Shown: positions 22,801 to 33,531 of the stretch, in pieces | Numbering within the stretch: position 1 is the stretch's first letter | Layout of the letters: the number at the start of each line of letters is the position of its first letter | DNA from: Arenicola marina | Taxonomy: Eukaryota > Annelida > Polychaeta > Arenicolidae | Reading direction: 5' to 3' | NCBI GenBank assembly: GCA_964019135.1 | Contig: OZ025248.1 | Location: 10,919,574-10,983,573 of the forward strand | DNA length: 64,000 nt | Notes under the pieces: model-generated | What the model saw: the letters and a program-made list of their open reading frames with translations, nothing else | The model's database searches: none | What the model was told of the DNA's origin: nothing | Program-made: the position numbers and the translations under genes

Positions 22801-25800
22801 TTACTCACTATCACATACGTTGAATGGTCAGTAAGCCTTAAAACACGGACCCGAAGTTACTCACTATCACATACGTTGAATGGTCAGTAAGCCTTAAGAC
22901 ATGGACCCGTTGTTACTCACTATCACGTACCTTGAATGGTCAGTAAGCCTTAAGACATGGACCCGTCGTTACTCACTATCACATACCTTGAATGGTCAGT
23001 AAGCCTTAAGACATGGACCCGTCGTTACTCACTATCACATACGTTGAATGGTCAGTAAGCCTTAAGACACGGACCCGTCGTTACTCACTATCACATACGT
23101 TGAATGGTCAGTAAGCCTTAAGACATGGACCCGTCGTCTCTCACTATCACATACGTTAAATGGTCAGTAGGCCTTAAAACATGGACCCGTCGTTACTCAC
23201 TATCACATACGTTAAATGGTCAGTAAGCCTTAAGACACGGACCCGAAGTTACTCACTATCACATACGTTGAATGGTCAGTAAGCCTTAAAACACGGACCC
23301 GAAGTTAGTCACTATCACATACGTTGAATGGTCAGTAAACCTTAAGACATGGACCCGTCGTTACTCACTATCACATACCTTGAATGGTCAGTAAGCCTTA
23401 AGACATGGACCCGTCGTTACTCACTATCACATACCTTGAATGGTCAGTAAGCCTTAGACATGGACCCGTTGTTACTCACTATCACATACGTTGAATGGTC
23501 AGTAAGCCTTAAGACATGGACCCGTCGTTACTGACTATCACATACGTTGAATGGTCAGTAAGCCTTAAGACATGGACCCTTTGGTACTCACTATCACATA
23601 CGTTGAATGGTCAGTAAGCCTTAAGACATGGACCCGTCACTCACTATCACATACGTTGAATGGTCAGTAAGCCTTAAGACATGGACCCGTCGTTACTCAC
23701 TATCACATACGTTGAATGGTCAGTAAGCCTTAAGACATGGACCCGTCGTTACTCACTATCACATACGTTAAATGGTCAGTGAGCCTTAAGACATGGACCT
23801 GTCACTCACTAACACATGCGTTGAATGGTCAGTAAGCCTTAAGACACCGACCCGTCGTTACACACTATCACATACGTTGAATGGTCAGTAAGCCTTAAGA
23901 CATGGACCCGTCGTTACTCACTATCACATACGTTGAATGGTCAGTAAGCCTTAAGACATGGACCCGTCGTTACTCACTATCACATACGTTGAATGGTCAG
24001 TAAGCCTTAAGACATGGACCCGTCGTTACTCACTATCACATACGTTGAATGTTCAGTAAGCCATAAGACCCCGACCCGTCGTCACTCACTATCACATACG
24101 TTGAATGGTCAGTAAGCCTGAAGACATGGACCCGTCACTCACTATCACATACGTTGAATGGTCAGTAAGCCTTAACAATGGACCCGTCGTTACTCACTAT
24201 CACATACGTTAAATGGTCAGTGAGCCTTAAGACATGGACCTGTCACTCACTAACACATACGTTGAATTGTCAGTAAGCCTTAAGACATGGACCCGTCGTT
24301 ACTCACTATCACAGACGTTAAATGGTCAGTAAGCCTTAAGACATGGACCTGTCACTCACTAACACATACGTGGAATTGTCAGTAAGCCTTAAAACATGGA
24401 CCCGTCGTTACTCACTATCACATACGTTAAATGGTCAGTGAGCCTTAAGACATGGACCTGTCACTCACTAACACATACGTTGAATGGTCAGTAAGCCTTA
24501 AGACATGGACCCGTCGTTACTCACTATCACATACGTTGAATGGTCAGTAAGCCTTAAGACATGGACCCGTCGTTACTCACTATCACATACGTTGAATGGT
24601 TAGTAAGCCTTAAGACATGGACCCGTCGTTACTCACTTTCACACACGTTGAATGGTCAGTAAGCATTAAGACATGGACCCGTCACTCACTATCACATACG
24701 TTGAATGGTCAGTAAGCCATAAGACATGGACCCGTCGTTACTCACTATCACATACGTTAAATGGTCAGTGAGCCTTAAGACATGGACCTGTCACTCACTA
24801 ACACATACGTTGAATGGTCAGTAAGCCTTAAGACACCGACCCGTCGTTACACACTATCACATACGTTGAATGGTCAGTAAGCCTTAAGACATGGACCCGT
24901 CGTTACTCACTATCACATACGTTGAATGGTCAGTAAGCCTTAAGACATGGACCCGTCGTTACTCACTTTCACACACGTTGAATGGTCAGTAAGCCTTAAG
25001 ACATGGACCCGTCACTCACTATCACATACGTTGAATGGTCAGTAAGCCATAAGACATGGACCCGTCGTTACTCACTTTCACACACGTTGAATGGTCGGTA
25101 AGCCTTAGGACATGGACCCGTCACTCACTATCACATACGTTGAATGGTCAGTCCGCCGTAAGACATGGACCCGTCGTTACTCACTATCACATACCTTGAA
25201 TGGTCAGTAAGCCTTAAGACATGGACCCGTCGTTACTCACTATCACATACCTTGAATGGTCAGTAAGCCTTAGACATGGACCCGTTGTTACTCACTATCA
25301 CATACGTTGAATGGTCAGCAAGCCTTAAGACATGGACCCGTCGTCACTCACTATCACATACGTTGAATGGTCAGTAAGCCTTAAAACATGGACCCGTCGT
25401 TACTCACTATCACATACGTTAAATGGTCAGTAAGCCTTAAAACATGGACCCGTCGTTACTCACTATCACATACGTTAAATGGTCAGTAAGCCTTAAAACA
25501 TGGACCCGTCGTTACTCACTATCACATACGTTGAATGGTCAGTAAGCCTTAAGACATGGACCCGTCACTCACTATCACATACGTTGAATGGTCAGTAAGC
25601 ATTGAGACATGGACCCGTCGTTACTCACTATCACATACGTTGAATGGTCAGTAAGCCTTAAGACATGGACCCGTGGTTACTCACTATCACATACGTTGAA
25701 TGGTCAGTAAGCCTTAAGATATGGACCCGTCGTTACTCACTATCACATACGTTGAATGGTCAGTAAGCCTTAAGACATGGACCCGTCGTTACTCACTATC

Positions 25801-28626
25801 ACATACGTTGAATGGTCAGTAAGCCTTAAAACATGGACCCGTCGTTACTCACTATCACATACGTTGAATGGTCAGTAAGCCTTAAGACATGGACCCGTCA
25901 CTCACTATCACATACGTTGAATGGTCAGTAAGCATTGAGACATGGACCCGTCGTTACTCACTATCACATACGTTGAATGGTCAGTAAGCCTTAAGACATG
26001 GACCCGTGGTTACTCACTATCACATACGTTGAATGGTCAGTAAGCCTTAAGACATGGACCCGTGGTTACTCACTATCACATACGTTGAATGGTCAGTAAG
26101 CCTTAAGATATGGACCCGTCGTTACTCACTTTCACACATTTTGAATGGTCAGTAAGCCTTAAGACAGTGACCCATCGTTACTCACTATCACATACGTTAA
26201 ATGGTCAGCAAGCCTTAAAACATGGACCCGTCGTTACTCACTATCACATACGTTGAATGGTCAGTAAGCCTTAAGACATGGACCCGTCGTTAATCACTAT
26301 CACACACGTTGAATGGTCAGCAAGCCTTAAGACATGGACCCGTCGTTAATCACTATCACACACGTTGAATGGTCAGCAAGCCTTAAGACATGGACCCGTC
26401 GTTACTCACTATCACATACCTTGAATGGTCAGTAAGCCTTAAGACATGGACCCGTCGTTACTCACTATCACATACGTTGAATGGTCAGTAAGCCTTAAGA
26501 CATGGACCCGTCGTTACTCACTATCACATACGTTGAATGGTCAGTAAGCCTTAAGACATGGACCCGTCGTTACTCACTATCACATACCTTGAATGGTCAG
26601 TAAGCCTTAAGACATGGACCCGTCGTTACTCACTATCACATACGTTAAATGGTCAGTGAGCCTTAAGACATGGACCTGTCACTCACTAACACATACGTTG
26701 AATGGTCAGTAAGCCTTAAGACACCGACCCGTCGTTACACACTATCACATACGTTGAATGGTCAGTAAGCCTTAAGACATGGACCCGTCGTTACTCACTA
26801 TCACATACGTTGAATGGTCAGTAAGCCTTAAGACATGGACCCGTCGTTACTCACTTTCACACACGTTGAATGGTCAGTAAGCCTTAAGACATGGACCCGT
26901 CACTCACTATCACATACGTTGAATGGTCAGTAAGCCATAAGACATGGACCCGTCGTTACTCACTTTCACACACGTTGAATGGTCGGTAAGCCTTAGGACA
27001 TGGACCCGTCACTCACTATCACATACGTTGAATGGTCAGTCCGCCGTAAGACATGGACCCGTCGTTACTCACTATCACATACCTTGAATGGTCAGTAAGC
27101 CTTAAGACATGGACCCGTCGTTACTCACTATCACATACCTTGAATGGTCAGTAAGCCTTAGACATGGACCCGTTGTTACTCACTATCACATACGTTGAAT
27201 GGTCAGCAAGCCTTAAGACATGGACCCGTCGTCACTCACTATCACATACGTTGAATGGTCAGTAAGCCTTAAAACATGGACCCGTCGTTACTCACTATCA
27301 CATACGTTAAATGGTCAGTAAGCCTTAAAACATGGACCCGTCGTTACTCACTATCACATACGTTAAATGGTCAGTAAGCCTTAAAACATGGACCCGTCGT
27401 TACTCACTATCACATACGTTGAATGGTCAGTAAGCCTTAAGACATGGACCCGTCACTCACTATCACATACGTTGAATGGTCAGTAAGCATTGAGACATGG
27501 ACCCGTCGTTACTCACTATCACATACGTTGAATGGTCAGTAAGCCTTAAGACATGGACCCGTGGTTACTCACTATCACATACGTTGAATGGTCAGTAAGC
27601 CTTAAGATATGGACCCGTCGTTACTCACTATCACATACGTTGAATGGTCAGTAAGCCTTAAGACATGGACCCGTCGTTACTCACTATCACATACGTTGAA
27701 TGGTCAGTAAGCCTTAAAACATGGACCCGTCGTTACTCACTATCACATACGTTGAATGGTCAGTAAGCCTTAAGACATGGACCCGTCACTCACTATCACA
27801 TACGTTGAATGGTCAGTAAGCATTGAGACATGGACCCGTCGTTACTCACTATCACATACGTTGAATGGTCAGTAAGCCTTAAGACATGGACCCGTGGTTA
27901 CTCACTATCACATACGTTGAATGGTCAGTAAGCCTTAAGACATGGACCCGTGGTTACTCACTATCACATACGTTGAATGGTCAGTAAGCCTTAAGATATG
28001 GACCCGTCGTTACTCACTTTCACACATTTTGAATGGTCAGTAAGCCTTAAGACAGTGACCCATCGTTACTCACTATCACATACGTTAAATGGTCAGCAAG
28101 CCTTAAAACATGGACCCGTCGTTACTCACTATCACATACGTTGAATGGTCAGTAAGCCTTAAGACATGGACCCGTCGTTAATCACTATCACACACGTTGA
28201 ATGGTCAGCAAGCCTTAAGACATGGACCCGTCGTTAATCACTATCACACACGTTGAATGGTCAGCAAGCCTTAAGACATGGACCCGTCGTTACTCACTAT
28301 CACATACCTTGAATGGTCAGTAAGCCTTAAGACATGGACCCGTCGTTACTCACTATCACATACGTTGAATGGTCAGTAAGCCTTAAGACATGGACCCGTC
28401 GTTACTCACTATCACATACGTTGAATGGTCAGTAAGCCTTAAGACATGGACCCGTCGTTACTCACTATCACATACCTTGAATGGTCAGTAAGCCTTAAGA
28501 CATGGACCCGTCGTTACTCACTATCACATACGTTGAATGGTCAGTAAGCCTTAAGACATGGACCCGTCGTTACTCACTATCGCATACGTTGAATGGTCAG
28601 TAAGCCTTAAGACATGGACCCGTCGT
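16812..28626 (-). repeat. Giant 56-bp minisatellite in copy L intron 2
   Basis: About 11.8 kb and roughly 210 copies of a 56-bp unit (53-bp variants lack gtt in cccgtcgttactcac). Plus-strand core: ggacccgtcgttactcac, tatcacatacgttgaatggt, cagtaagccttaagacat. Variants occur in recurring blocks, including two adjacent 1,888-bp blocks (about 24730-26617 and 26618-28505). The homologous intron of copy R has only about 0.9 kb of the same unit in the same orientation relative to the gene. No gene lies inside. Confidence 0.95.
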
Positions 28627-28807
28627 TTGACATGTATTCTGTAAGTCATACGATTATACGAGCCAACCGAACTGCGACAACGCTTATGGATTGTCGTCCT
28701 CGACCTATGGTCGAATATCTCTTGTTATAATTGTTGTTGTGTAACAAATAGCTTCCAGTGTTTCAAGGAAAGCCAGACTTCGCGGTAGTGTCGGACCTGA
28801 AGCTCAC

Positions 28808-28979
28808 CTGTATTGTGATGAGCGTCCAACTGTTGAGCGGCACGCTGGTCTCCAGCGTCCTCGTGTACCCAAAGGCACGCACGGACAGTCTCGGGGCAGC
28901 GCCTTGGTCCGACGGCGTCAGGTACACCTCTACGTCGTTAAGTACTTGTGTTGCACCATGTCGGAATTGCATTATCGTC
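28808..28979 (-). CDS. Copy L exon 2: first half of LamG-like domain
   Basis: The exon is 172 bp, phase 2 in and 0 out, with acceptor ttcttcacag and donor CAG|GTGAGC. It encodes TIMQFRHGATQVLNDVEVYL, then RAFGYTRTLETSVPL and SWTLITIQ. The V-x-L...W-x-x-IxIQ ending is the usual mid-sheet strand pair of LamG-like domains. The copy R exon has the same length and only two amino-acid differences, the best conserved exon of the pair. Confidence 0.85.
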
Positions 28980-29224
28980 CTGTGAAGAAAAACGAATAAG
29001 GAATGCGTTACATAGCTCAAGAACGAAACGGTTCTCGGTAGAAGGAAATCTTTCCGGGGAAAAAAGTTGTTTATCAGTAGGATACATTTATAGTATACTA
29101 TCACTGCCCCGATCCAGGGACACGAAGATCTATTCTCGAGGGACCACCATCCACAATCCGAACAGCGGGACAGTTCGGGACGTTTACCCGAGCGATTGGA
29201 ATCCTCCCGCCTAATCATTCAGAT

Positions 29225-29860
29225 CCACCCAACTTTTCTGATTTTGCTGATTTCTGTTTTTCCAAACAATTGTATGTATTCTGGATCTACTCAATTGTAT
29301 GTATTCTGGATCTACTCAATTGTATGTATTCTGGATCTACTTAATTGTATGAATTCTAGATCCAAGGAATTGTATAAATTCTAATTCCAAACAAGTATAT
29401 CAATTCTGATTTCAAACAAGTATACCAATTCTGGATCCAAACAATCGTATGCAGTCTGAATCCACATAAACATTCAAATCCACAGAATCATATGCATTTC
29501 AACTCCACTCAATTGTATGTATTCTCGATCTATCCAATCATTCAGATCCACCGAATTGTATGCATTCCAGATCCGCCCAATCGTTCAGATCCACTGAATC
29601 TTACGCATTCAGGACCTACTAAATCATTCAGATCCACCCAATGGTATGCATTCCGGATCCGCCCAATCACTTAGATCCACCCAAGTTTATGCATTCCAGA
29701 TCCGCCCAATAATTCAGATCCACTCAATATTTTGCATTCAGGATCCACTCAATCTTCTGTATTCAGGATCCACTTAATCTTATGCATTCAGGATCCACTC
29801 AACCTTATGCATTCAGGATCCACCCAATCATTCAGATCCACTCAATCATATGGGATCGAT
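29225..29860 (-). repeat. Degenerate 18-bp-type array in copy L intron 1
   Basis: Irregular repeats of attcagatccacccaat and longer forms with tatgcattccggatcc. They correspond to the 18-bp array of copy R intron 1, much shorter and more diverged. Confidence 0.8.
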
Positions 29861-29891
29861 CTTGATGGGAGTTATGATCGGCTGCACTCAC

Positions 29892-30463
29892 CCGTATGTC
29901 CTGTTAGGTTGGACCCAGAACGTGTAAGTCTCATTTGGTTGGGCTTCGCGATCAAATGAGCTGAGGCAATAATCCCCACCTATCTGTCTCGTGCTTCTAC
30001 TTGAGTTGATTCCGTAGTAACCATCATTATCGAAGCATCCAATCGATCCCAGGTTGACGGGGGATGCGAAGGGAATGCTGGGATTAAGCCGCCGAGGATA
30101 TTTCCGTGGACAGTCAGTCAGACAGATGACGCCATTGATATTCCGTTCCGTGCCTCTGGCGCCACACGTGGCGTCCGGTGGATCCAGAGACACCTGGCGG
30201 CCGACCAGGACACTCCTGGTGGTGGAGACACTGAAGGCTGACAAGTCCTGTGTCTGGGCTGCTCCAGACAAGACGTGCCAAAAGGTGAACTGGAGCAGGG
30301 CAAAAGTCACTGAGATTCTGACATCCATATTGCTGATTGTTACTCCTGTTACAGCAGGAGAATACGTCCATCCACTGAAATATCCTTGTTATGGATGGAT
30401 ACCAGCATATTACGAAGAGCCCCTCACGTAAACTTCTCGGTGTTGTAGGCTATCAGGTACAAA
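29892..30463 (-). CDS. Copy L exon 1 (first coding): 5'UTR, signal peptide and cysteine-rich leader
   Basis: The ATG is at 30328; the coding part is 437 bp and ends in phase 2 at donor CGG|GTGAGT. The acceptor tctttttacag sits before 30463, so a non-coding exon should lie upstream. MDVRISVTFALLQFTF... is a signal peptide with a probable cut near SGAA/QT. The leader has ATCGARG, VICLTDCPRKYP and a later SIGCF, matching the usherin N-terminal pattern C...FCIQDCPYRSSHP. It lacks the RKKR motif present in copy R at the equivalent place (RSTR instead). Confidence 0.85.
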
Positions 30464-30596
30464 CTGTAAAAAGAGAAATAAATACACATTTTTCAATGCC
30501 GAACAAACATTAGAACACCAGCCAGGCACAACATAGCATGCAGGGATGAGACCTTCCAAAGTCAAATAACTTGGCATTGGTCGGCTGTTAGATCCA

Positions 30597-30960
30597 TACG
30601 TCACCGTTCGTCACGATAACATTTGAGACTGATGTGCATAGCAATTCACAATAACCGCAATGTTATGTACTGTCGAACTCTCTCGCTGGTGGCACCAATG
30701 CCTCTTAATTCATTCATACGTCAGTTACATGCGTGTACAGCAGAATTCGACTGTCAGGTCGCCCGGATTTTGATCAGAACCGCGAGAGTCAGTGTCGGCG
30801 AGCGACTGTGTGAGAGTGCCTTTCCCGTGACAGTACCTCCTTACCTACCAACCAGCTAGCTCTCTCGGCCCGGCGTCTGGATATCCGGTAAACTTTTAAC
30901 AGCAACTGGCTGGCTGCTGACAACACGGCCGCTCTGGTCCGCCTTGCGCCCCCCTCCCCC
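30597..30960 (-). promoter_or_regulatory. Copy L conserved upstream/5' leader region
   Basis: Reading leftward, this block is recognisably the same as 46575-46820 upstream of copy R. Shared words are ggaccagagcggc, gggccgagagagctagctgg, gctgtacacgcatgtaac and gaattgctatgcacatcag. A GTAAGG-type donor lies near 30839-30844 and could end a non-coding first exon. Conservation flanking both first exons argues that the duplication included the promoter, but no core promoter element is decisive. Confidence 0.45.
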
Positions 30961-30989
30961 CGATAGCACCTCGCCTGGCTTGAGAGCGA

Positions 30990-32787
30990 GTCAACAGGAT
31001 GCTAGAGTGTATTCGCGCACTCGCCCACTCCCGGATCCAACCTCCGGTTATTCACTCACTGGTAGACTGACCGTGTAGCCTTGGCTACAGTCTGACCGAG
31101 AACGAGGGTGGGTGTGTGGGTCGGCGGTTGGAGTAGGGGGGAAGTGGGGCGGGGCGTGGGAGAGTGGTTATGTTGTGGCATGGGGGCCGGGGCGGGAGTG
31201 GGGCGGAGGCGGGAGAGGCGGGCGAGGAGTGACCGCGCAATATGAATTTGGCTATCAGTATTATAATTAAACTGAATAAGTAATATCAATTATGATGACA
31301 TGTATACCTACCATCACATGAGATTCTTGTGCTTGTGTGTGTGTGGGGGGGGGGGGGAGGGAAGTGGGGTAACCATTTTCTGAGCCGCTTTGCGGACGCC
31401 CCTAGCACCACCACCACTCCACCGTTACGTGGCCCGGGTTGATGCACAGAGAAAGCCGAATGTTATACACAAGTATATATCGCGAGAGTATCGCGAGAGT
31501 ATCGCGCCTGTATAAAGGATCTGGAAGGGATAAATGGCCACACAAGCATATTCGAAAAATCGATATTCGACACTGACCCCCATATTCCGACACTGGGGAT
31601 CTGACCCTCCCCCCCCCCACGCCCTTCCAGACCCCTTCTTGGTGGTATGTATCACATATAATTGAAATAATAAGAAATAATAAGAAAATGAGGCAGCCAG
31701 CTGTTATCGGTAAATACTAAACACATTTTTGTTGCTAATTGGTTTACATATCAATATACAGTGGGATGTATCACATGGCCTTGCTGTCGCCGTGGTGAGG
31801 CGCTGATTGAGCCACATACTGGGTAATTTCGACTATTTATTTAATATGTTGACCAAGTGGCACAATGTTGACCAAACTACTCCTTTAATACGTTGACCAA
31901 GCGGCGTGACAAGCCGTACCGTTTATAAATAATGCTAAATAATGCTGCCGTACGACATGGGAGGTGCGGGCGAATGGGTTAGAATTATGCAGAGCTATAC
32001 TGCGCACTGCCAATGAGGTATGTTTTATGTCTTTTTCTGATACTGTTGTGGTGGCAGATTTCAGGATTCAGGGAACTTTTGTTTCGCCATTGCTAACATG
32101 AAACTGATCTGTTGTGCAGGGTATTGGCCAGAATAGTACCAGCTAAACTTTTAGCTGGTAAACAAAAGTATTCAGTGTACACAAACATCATAGCGCCAGC
32201 CAATCAGGTTGTCACATTTTGAGCTCGCAATTAACAACAGTAATTCTCAGGGTCATATAAGCAGTTGTAACTTTGCTTCTAGACCTCATGACCAAAATGC
32301 CCTTTTTTGGGGCGGGCGCCTGTCTGATAAATTGCCTGCCCAAATTAAAACTGTCGGACCACCAGGCGGGGGCTATATGTGGGTCTCTGGCTAATACAGT
32401 GCTGTGTCAATCACTCGCTCAAATGACGGTCTATAGCTTCACAAACCTCATGATTGATAGCGACTTCATGGCGTTTTGAAAACAAATGTTAAAGCTACTT
32501 ACCTAAATATGTTCCTCCAATTAATAAACATTTGCATAGTAATTTGAAATAACAGATTACCAGAGTGTTCACAGTTGTTTAAAAACGTCATGGTTGACAG
32601 CTGATCGTAAAGTTGGAAACTACGTTCACTACCTCACACTCTTTGTGAGCTGGTTTATAGCACCATTTTAGGGATGCTGAGCAGGCTCCATTCAATGATT
32701 TTAGTGATAATGCTTGCCCTAATAAGACCCAAAAAAGTAGCAATTGTTGTATCCTGTCAATTGTATCCATTTCGAAATCGGTAATAC
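30990..32787. other. Spacer between inner edge of copy L and the second LTR element
   Basis: Holds a G-rich strip (31100-31220), a poly-G run (31346-31359), a short tandem atatcgcgagagt (31478-31505) and a gttgaccaa-type short repeat (31850-31900). No coding sequence was recognised. Confidence 0.5.
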
Positions 32788-32791
32788 CGTG

Positions 32792-33266
32792 TGAAGCAGG
32801 TGTGGGCTGCTTATTGTTCGTATGTCACAGTAATCTGCATACAACCCGTTTCGGTGAATGGTCAGTGGCAAATGCCATTTATTCAATAATGATAAAATTG
32901 ACAAAATATACAATAATACAATATTACATAAGTATCAAGTTATATTACTGCTACATTGGAATATGTGGGTAAGGAATATCCAAGTTTATAGTCTTTAATA
33001 TATAGGGAGAAACAAAAGCTTACCTGCAAACAACCCGTTTCGGTGAATGGTCAGTGGCAAATGCACAGATTTAAGTTAGGGCATTTGCCACGACAACTTT
33101 GCAATGGCCAATACCAGCCAATCAGAGGGTTGTAAAGCTTGAGTTAATCAAACCAAGCACGAGATGACAAACCGAATACGAGATAATCAAAGTAAGTGAT
33201 GTATGGACGGCTATTGTTATAATTATTGTGATTAAGTTGGTATAAACTGATTTTCACACGGTTACA
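32792..33266 (-). repeat. 3' LTR of the 32.8-41.2 kb element
   Basis: 475 bp, shared with 40617-41244. It has two copies of the aacaacccgtttcggt-containing subrepeat, against three in the other LTR. Confidence 0.9.
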
Positions 33267-33531
33267 TACTCCCCTTGGTTTAAAAAATGTCGTCCCTTGA
33301 CATTTAAATAAAATATTGTTACCGTTACAATGCAGGAACCATATCACACTGCTAATTATATGAAAATCAGGTTACTATAAAACAAGTTCATGTCTACTCT
33401 TCATATTGTTATTATGAAGGCGTTATACAATAAATTTTATATGCTCTCTTTTACACAATAGTATGATAAGAAAGTCGTCGTGTATCTCACACATGTATCA
33501 TAATTTATATATATCTATACGTTCCTGTTAT

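Larger units (their letters stand above)
22..30463 (-). other. Gene copy L: LamG/Frizzled/laminin-NT/TIG protein, 3' end outside window
   Basis: Sixteen exons read leftward and keep an open frame across GT-AG junctions, apart from exon 7, which is frame-disrupted at its start. Predicted order: signal peptide; cysteine-rich leader; LamG-like domain interrupted by a Frizzled CRD; laminin N-terminal domain; short LE/EGF-like segment; three IPT/TIG domains of plexin type. The leader, LamG-like and laminin-NT parts follow the order I recall for the usherin N-terminus. The protein should be secreted or the ectodomain of a membrane receptor; any transmembrane or kinase part would lie left of the window. 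An inverted paralogue starts at about 46.9 kb. Support is from splice phase, paralogue conservation and family motifs; function is inferred from domains only. Confidence 0.85.

Noticed and set aside
16812-28626. CRISPR-like appearance of regular repeats
   Set aside because: Units are contiguous 56-bp tandem repeats without unique spacers, in an animal intron; this is a minisatellite.
29888-30328. Treating the first coding exon as a complete small secreted protein
   Set aside because: The frame runs only a few codons past a strong GTGAGT donor, and exon 2 continues in phase in both copies.
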